Positions 58,501 through 64,000 of a stretch of DNA of 64,000 bases are shown here, piece after piece. The notes beneath the pieces were generated by a model that ran no database searches, was not told the origin of the DNA, and worked only from the letters and a program-made list of their open reading frames with translations. This DNA is from Ampelocalamus luodianensis (lineage: Eukaryota; Streptophyta; Magnoliopsida; Poales; Poaceae): assembly GCA_036346255.1 (NCBI GenBank), contig CM070627.1, positions 34,866,143 to 34,930,142 on the forward strand, given 5' to 3'. How positions within the stretch are numbered: position 1 is the first letter of the stretch; every line of letters starts with the position of its first letter. A program made the position numbers and the translations under genes.

Positions 58501-60291
58501 TGACACCGTAAGTGAATACAATATACATTCATAATTCATACTTGTTGGTTTCTGAGACCTATCTTTTTTGAAGTATTGTACGTCCCGCTGAATGTAGCAG
58601 ATAAGAGAGTAAAAATCAGTGATTAAATTCAAGATTACAGCAGCTTAGAATAGAAATACGGCTCAAGGTGTTTTCAAAATATAAAGTAATAATGAGATAT
58701 GGGAATCGAGCTAGAAGCCCCGCATGCTGAATTTACAGTCAAGAGTCAATTTTCAACTATTATGTTTGGAGTATTTAGCACTCACCATAGTGGTGTACAA
58801 GTCCATCCAGAGTTGAAAGCCCTAAGTAAATCTTGTTAGTTGACATTTATGAGAATGTTGTGTATGTTCCATTGATTTAACAATTTAGGCTATTAACTAA
58901 ATAGAAATAGTTCTGGTTTATTCGGTTGGTTTATCCCAATTTTACTTGTGCTATCAATTAGAAATCTCGACTTTTAATATTCTCTTTTGCGCTCAGGTGG
59001 ATGGCTGCAACCTTAATTGACTTTTATATAAATGTCTTTTCAATATCGGTAAGACATCTTCTTCAACTTTTAGTAATTATTCAAAGTAATTATATGCAAC
59101 ACACAAAATTGTATGCATGAATACAGTCAATACACCCTGAAAATCTACTATTCATGTTTTAGTTTGTGCAAAGGATGAAAACCATGTTTTTCCTGCTAAA
59201 ACTACTAGTACATGAATCTGTTATTAAACTCAGTTCTGTTCATGTCATGGTACTCACATTTTATATTAATCATAAATAATAATTGTATTTTCTATGAAAA
59301 TATATTCCATTAAAGTTATCTATAATATTTCCAGCGGACACTGCCATTTGCACTTTACTTGTATCTCTGTTAGCTCCTCTTTGAAAATGTGCAAAGATAG
59401 GTTTTTAATTTACCTTGATGGTGGTTATATCGGATGAAGATCTTTCTAGTTAGGAATGCACATTCTTGATATTTTGCTACCTGATAAGCAACAGAGTGCC
59501 AAATGGTTAATCTTTGATGACATGTCCACAGGTATGGGTTTCTCACAAGGAGTCGAATTGGATATCAGCAGTCATTTGGATATGTTTGTTGATATGCTTC
59601 GGAAGGTATATAATTCTTTTTTGAGGCTTTAAACATTCAGCATCTTAGCAGATTACTACATAACATTTGAATTCTTCTGGTTCTTTCGACTTCGATTTTA
59701 CTGCATTACTTGTGAGTTGTGACAACACTTCCTGCATGTACATTAAGCATAAGGTGTAATTAGTATTTGCTGCCGCCTATCAAATACTGTAATCACCTTG
59801 TTATCTGCTAACCAAACAATGAATCTTTTTCATGCTGATAAATTATTACCACCAGATGTTTGTTGTAATTTATGCAAGCATGATTTGTAGCTTGTAGTGC
59901 TTCATGTTAGGTATAAGATGAATAAATTTCCCTACTATATATATAGGAATATTATTTAATGCTTCACTCTAAGAGTAGGTTCCCCCAGGATTATATTTGA
60001 TTCATACGTGGGAGGTACCTTCCTGCTCGAGAGAATAGCTGCTCTCTTAAGTAATATGATCTACAATTATAGTTTATGTGAAGCTGTAGTAATCTCATCA
60101 ATGAGGTATATGCAGCATGAAGTATTTATTTATGTAAGGAACTTATTGACCCTTATCCTTTTTTCCTTTGCTTTAGCATCACAACATGTGGCTACATTGT
60201 TGTTCAACTTTTCCAAGTGTCATACCAAGACCCAATCTACCATGTGCTATTGAACTCTCATAGCAAGTATGGAATTGCACCCTCCCAGTAA
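55503..60291 (+). CDS. DUF1475 family membrane protein, eight exons, 242 aa
   Basis: A plant protein family of unknown function (DUF1475, from remembered sequence), probably an integral membrane protein. Exons: 55503-55630, 56426-56477, 57110-57183, 57284-57373, 58364-58507, 58997-59048, 59532-59605, 60177-60291; all introns have GT-AG ends and the joined frame is open (729 nt with stop). The ATG context is GCGACCATGGCG. The protein is two similar halves: PFRPELLTPWMVATLADFY matches PFRKDLLTPWMAATLIDFY, and NWISSVFWVVLLFCFG matches NWISAVIWICLLICFG. Exons 2 and 6 are both 52 nt and exons 3 and 7 both 74 nt. About six hydrophobic segments are seen, two strong ones at residues 8-30 and 98-120. 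The C-terminus is short and polar. It converges with the receptor kinase gene at 60759. No defect is seen. Confidence 0.88.
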
Positions 60292-60758
60292 TCCTTGATC
60301 TTCTACGAGCCTGGTTAGCATACACTTGCCTGAACTTTGCTTGACATACAGTCATTTATCTGGTATTCACCTGTTTGAAATGTAGGAGGATTTGAAAATT
60401 CATTGACGGGCTATGTTCTGCTTGGTATACAATAATATTCCCTCTATACATAAGGTGCCACAATAAAGGGTATATCAGAATAGCAATTACAGGGAAAAAA
60501 AATTGCTTGGTGGAATGGCATAACTTCTTTGGCAATTTCTGTACAAAATGAACCGCAGTATTTATGAAGTTGAAGCTCCTTCACTTGTTGTGTTCTCGGA
60601 GTCTTTATTTGTACATCTGATTTAATTTCTTGGTAAATGATCTTTCTTTATTGTAGATCTTGTCATAATCCTAAATCATTCAATACAATCAGTTGCTAAA
60701 ATCAAGTAAAGAGCAACACAATCAGAAGACTCCAAGCACTTAGATGATTCACATTCCT
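60292..60758. other. Spacer between two convergent genes
   Basis: 467 bp holding the 3' UTRs of both genes. It includes CTCCCTCTATACATAAGG near 60440, which resembles the start of a Stowaway-type MITE, but no second end was found. Confidence 0.5.
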
Positions 60759-63700
60759 TCACTCAATAGATATATGCGTGCGATACTTGTCTCTGATCCC
60801 CAGTAGCTCTCTCATAGCATCACTAATCTGCATGCGATCAGTTGGCAGTTCCTTCGAACACAAAATTCCAATATGCAGAATCGAAGTGATGCATGCAATT
60901 CTCATTTCTGTGATGCTGCTCGTTGTTGAATTTTTTCCATTCCCAACCTCCATTGTTGATAACAAGTACTGATCCACCACATTGGCCGCTTGGTCTCTCA
61001 ATGCTATCTCTATGTACCTATGAAGGTTGAGATCTTGCACAAATTCACCGTCCGTTGGTCTTTTTCCAGTGAACATCTCCAACAACAGTATTCCATAGCT
61101 GTAGGTATCACCATATATCGAGACTTCATTTCCTTGACCGTACTCTGGAACGGACATATGTAAGAACTTATATAAGCTTCCCATAATTTGTTAAAAAAAA
61201 GTGGAGAGAGTGATAACAAAAAATTAATTTCCAATGAGGAATCACGTTTTTCATAAAGCGAACAATGACGCAAAGTGGGGCGATTAAGCTGCAGATTAAT
61301 CTGCAGGGTAATGTCGGAGAGCTGACATAAGCGGGGAGATCTGTAGGTGAGTGAAGTGCTGCTGGCCAATAGGGAGTTTGGCCAGTGTTGGGTATGCTAA
61401 GGGCTAGCATACCGTTTGCAGTGCTCTTGCGTGGCGTGTTATGGTGTTGTTTTGTTTATGTTTATGTTTATGTTTTTGTACTGTTTTTACTTCTCTCTTT
61501 AATGAAATAACGGCAGTTTGCCGTTTCCTCATAAAGCGTACAATGTGAAATTTTATCTAAGCATTTCTTTCAGGTTTTTTAGGGAAATTATTTTTGTAAC
61601 CATTTGTGAAGGCAAATCTTTATCAATAAAACAAATCATGGCAAAATGGGTAGTGCTTTTATAATCTTCTAAAACTACACAAAGCATCCTCAGTAGATAA
61701 ATAGTGCAAATCAAACCCTCAGTTTCTTTATGGTAGAGCATAGAATCATTTTTCTTTAAAAGACAACACAAATAATGACTCGCTGAAACTTAGAATAAGT
61801 TGCAGAAGAAATCAGCATAAATAGAAAAACAGCAGTGGTTAGAGGCAAACCTGGGGCAGCATATCCAATGGTTCCTCTTCTTGTAGCCCAACCACTTGAT
61901 ACCTCTGGGAGGCTAGTATCATCTTCATGCATGAATCTTGCAAGTCCAAAGTCACCCACATGGGCAACCTTGTCATTGTCGAGGAGGATATTGCTTGGCT
62001 TGAGATCGCAATGAACTATTGGCACTGGCTTATAGTAGTGAAGATATTCAAGTGCAGAAGCTACATCTATGGCAATGTCTATCCTTTGGATGAGATTGAG
62101 CACCCTATGGATACCATCTTCCTGGAAATGTTGGTGTAGCCATTGGTCTAGATTTCCATTTGGCATAAACTCAAATACAAGGGCTTTGAAGTCAAAGCCC
62201 CTGAAATCAATACTTGAGCACACGGTCAAAATTTTCACAAGGTTTCGATGTCTAACGCATCTTAAAGTTTCGCATTCTGCAACAAAGCTTTGAGATGCCC
62301 CTCGCTGCTGGAGGTTGAGCACTTTCACAGCAATTACTTCTTCTTGCTCTTGGTTCATAATTGTTCCTCTGTACACTGAACCGAAGCTTCCTGTACCTAA
62401 GAGGTTTTCAGAAGCAAAACCATTTGTTGCCTTCACTAATTCTTCATAGGAAAGCCTCATATACTGGCCATTGAATGATGGAACTCTTTTCATCTTTCTC
62501 GACTTGCTCCTCAAATTCCATAGTGCAAACAATGCAGATACCAAGATAATGCAAACAATTGCACAACCTATTGAGATTGCCAGGACAAGCTTGCGAGACC
62601 ACTTCTTGGATGCATGGTTTGAGCAGGATGGCAAGTTAAATTGGGGGATTCCTCCACATAAGCCACTGTTCCCTTCAATCGAAACTGCACTTGCATTCAG
62701 AAATATTCCACGTTTTGGAACTTCACCCTCAAAATTATTGAATGAGATGTTCAGGCTAGCGAGCCCCTTCATACTCTCAAGGAAGTCCGGAATGTGCCCA
62801 GACAAGTTGTTTCTTGAAAGATCAAGAACTAGGAGGCCCTTCAGTTGTGCCATTGGTGCTGGGATCGTGCCTTGAAATAGGTTTTCTTGCATATAGAGAT
62901 ACTGCAAACTTTGGCATTCAGCAAGAGAGGCAGGAATTAACCCAGATATCCTATTGCCAGACACATCAAGAGATGCAAGATTTACTAGATTACTAACTTC
63001 TGAAGGCAATGTTCCAGTTAACATATTGCCTTTGAGCAACACAGCAACAGATAGTGTAGATATGAGAAAAATTTCTTTTGGTATTGGACCAACAAGCCGA
63101 TTGAATGGTAGGATCATTATTTGCAAAGGGCAGCTTCTAAGGCTGGACGGTATGGCACCACTAAGTGCATTGGTGCCGAGGTAGAGTCTGTTTAACGCTG
63201 TGAGATTGCCAAATGTTGGTGGAATTGGTCCAGATAACATGTTGGTTGACAGGTCTAGTTCACCCAATTTCCGAAGATTGCCAATGGACTCAGGAATGGT
63301 CCCACCTAGGAAATTAACATCCAAGTGAAAGCGTTGCAAGTTGACAAGGTTTCCAATTCCTTCAGGTATATTTCCCCGTAGCATGTTGCTTCTCAGGCTA
63401 AAGTCCTTCAAATTTGTGGAAAGATTTGCTATTGAATTAGGTATCACCCCTTCTAGTTTGTTATAGCCCACATTTAGGTATTGCAACATACTGCAATTTG
63501 ACAAACTAGAGATGAAGTCCCAATCAGCGTCATTCCTCGCTTCTAGCTTATTTTTGTAAAGTAACAGAACTGACAAGTGCTTTAGGTTAATGCCAAGACA
63601 TTTCGGTACTACCCCCGAAAAGGAGTTCGATACTAACTGAAGCAGTTGAAGCGTTGAAACATTGCACAGGGACAATGGGATGGTGCCATGAAATTGATTG

Positions 63701-64000
63701 CCAGAAACACCGAATGCCTTGAGCTGGGAGAACTTGTTTCCCATGTCACTCGGAAGAGACCCACTGAGTTTGTTGACGTCTACAGAGAAAAATTGAACAA
63801 AGGAGAGATTGTATACCGAAGGTGGTATGGAACCCTGGAGTTCATTCCCGTTCAGATAAAACTCAACGAGGGAATCGAGTTTTCCAAGAGTGTGAGGGAT
63901 TGAACCAGTAAGATTATTAGATGTGAGAGAAAGGACATTGAGTAGGTTGAGATTTCCTAATGACTCAGGGATGCTCCCAGTTAAGCCATTTACTTGGACA
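60759..64000 (-). CDS. LRR receptor-like kinase, class XII (non-RD), 5' part outside window
   Basis: A plasma-membrane receptor kinase of the group that includes Xa21 and FLS2, likely a pattern or self-signal receptor; the ligand cannot be told. Coding parts in the window are 64000-61851 and 61144-60759 (stop TGA). The single intron, 61850-61145, falls in GYAAP|EYG, the usual place for this class. From the window edge there are about 16-18 leucine-rich repeats with the plant LxGxIPxxxGNLxxL pattern, a cap ending CGGIPQFNLPSC, one membrane span (KLVLAISIGCAIVCIILVS, 62592-62512), then the kinase: GTGSFGSVYRG, IAVKVL, FVAECETL, catalytic loop HCDLKPSN (62012 downward), DFGLAR, GTIGYAAPEYG, GDTYSYGILLLEMFTGKRP. 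HCD in place of HRD marks a non-RD kinase. All key residues are present and the frame is open. The signal peptide and first repeats are beyond 64000. Confidence 0.92.
61268..61528 (+). mobile_element. Short LINE-like insertion in the kinase intron, 17-bp TSD
   Basis: TCATAAAGCGAACAATG (61251-61267) and TCATAAAGCGTACAATG (61529-61545) differ at one of 17 positions and flank 261 bp. The insert ends TAATGAAATAACGGCAG then a short tail GCCGTTTCC, which resembles the 3' ends of grass L1-type elements. A long TSD of this kind is the mark of target-primed reverse transcription. The insert is probably a 5'-truncated LINE. It is confined to the intron, so splicing of the receptor kinase should be possible. 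Confidence 0.65.

Noticed and set aside
60431..60480. Stowaway-like start (CTCCCTCTATACATAAGG)
   Set aside because: No matching inverted end or TA duplication found nearby.
1..64000. CRISPR arrays, bacterial operons, phage or defence systems
   Set aside because: Introns, plant gene families and LTR retrotransposons show plant nuclear DNA; no spaced palindromic repeat array was seen.

Overview
This window is plant nuclear DNA from a grass (Poaceae). The evidence is spliced genes with GT-AG introns, a class XII LRR receptor-like kinase, two pseudogene families typical of grasses (a Transposase_28/PF04195 type and a zinc-knuckle family), and dense nesting of LTR retrotransposons. I cannot name the species from sequence alone.

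Positions 1-51051 are almost entirely a stack of transposable elements, most with target-site duplications (TSDs) that can be read directly. A decayed Ty3/gypsy element (1-5516) sits in the right end of another LTR (5517-6384). Next is a multi-exon Transposase_28-type pseudogene on the minus strand (6691-9710). The substrate for the later insertions is a minus-strand zinc-knuckle pseudogene now scattered over about 10300-10515, 30276-31941 and 37114-37258. A long-LTR gypsy derivative (10516-30275, TSD GATTT) split its 3' part. A 5.2-kb solo LTR (31942-37113, TSD CAAAT) split its 5' part. The long-LTR element was in turn hit in its 5' LTR by a MULE-like element (12760-13365, TSD GATGGATGG) and in its 3' LTR by a coding gypsy element (20427-29371, TSD AAAGT). 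Upstream of the pseudogene lies a Ty1/copia element (37259-51046, TSD GAAAT), which carries a non-coding gypsy element in reverse orientation (40532-49128, TSD CATAC).

Positions 51052-55046 are intergenic sequence with a probable copia LTR remnant (51592-52081), a 225-bp solo LTR (53300-53524, TSD ACCAT), an unidentified broken ORF, and two Ds-like hAT remnants.

Positions 55047-64000 hold the two live-looking genes, facing each other tail to tail. One is an eight-exon DUF1475 membrane protein gene on the plus strand (55503-60291, 242 aa), built as an internal exon duplication. The other is the 3' part of a non-RD LRR receptor kinase gene on the minus strand (60759-64000, 5' end outside the window), whose kinase-domain intron carries a short LINE-like insertion with a 17-bp TSD.

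I found no sign of a new cassette-type system. The unusual content is the fully ordered nest, rearranged and unequal LTRs, microhomology deletions, and gene remnants that can be read across the insertions.
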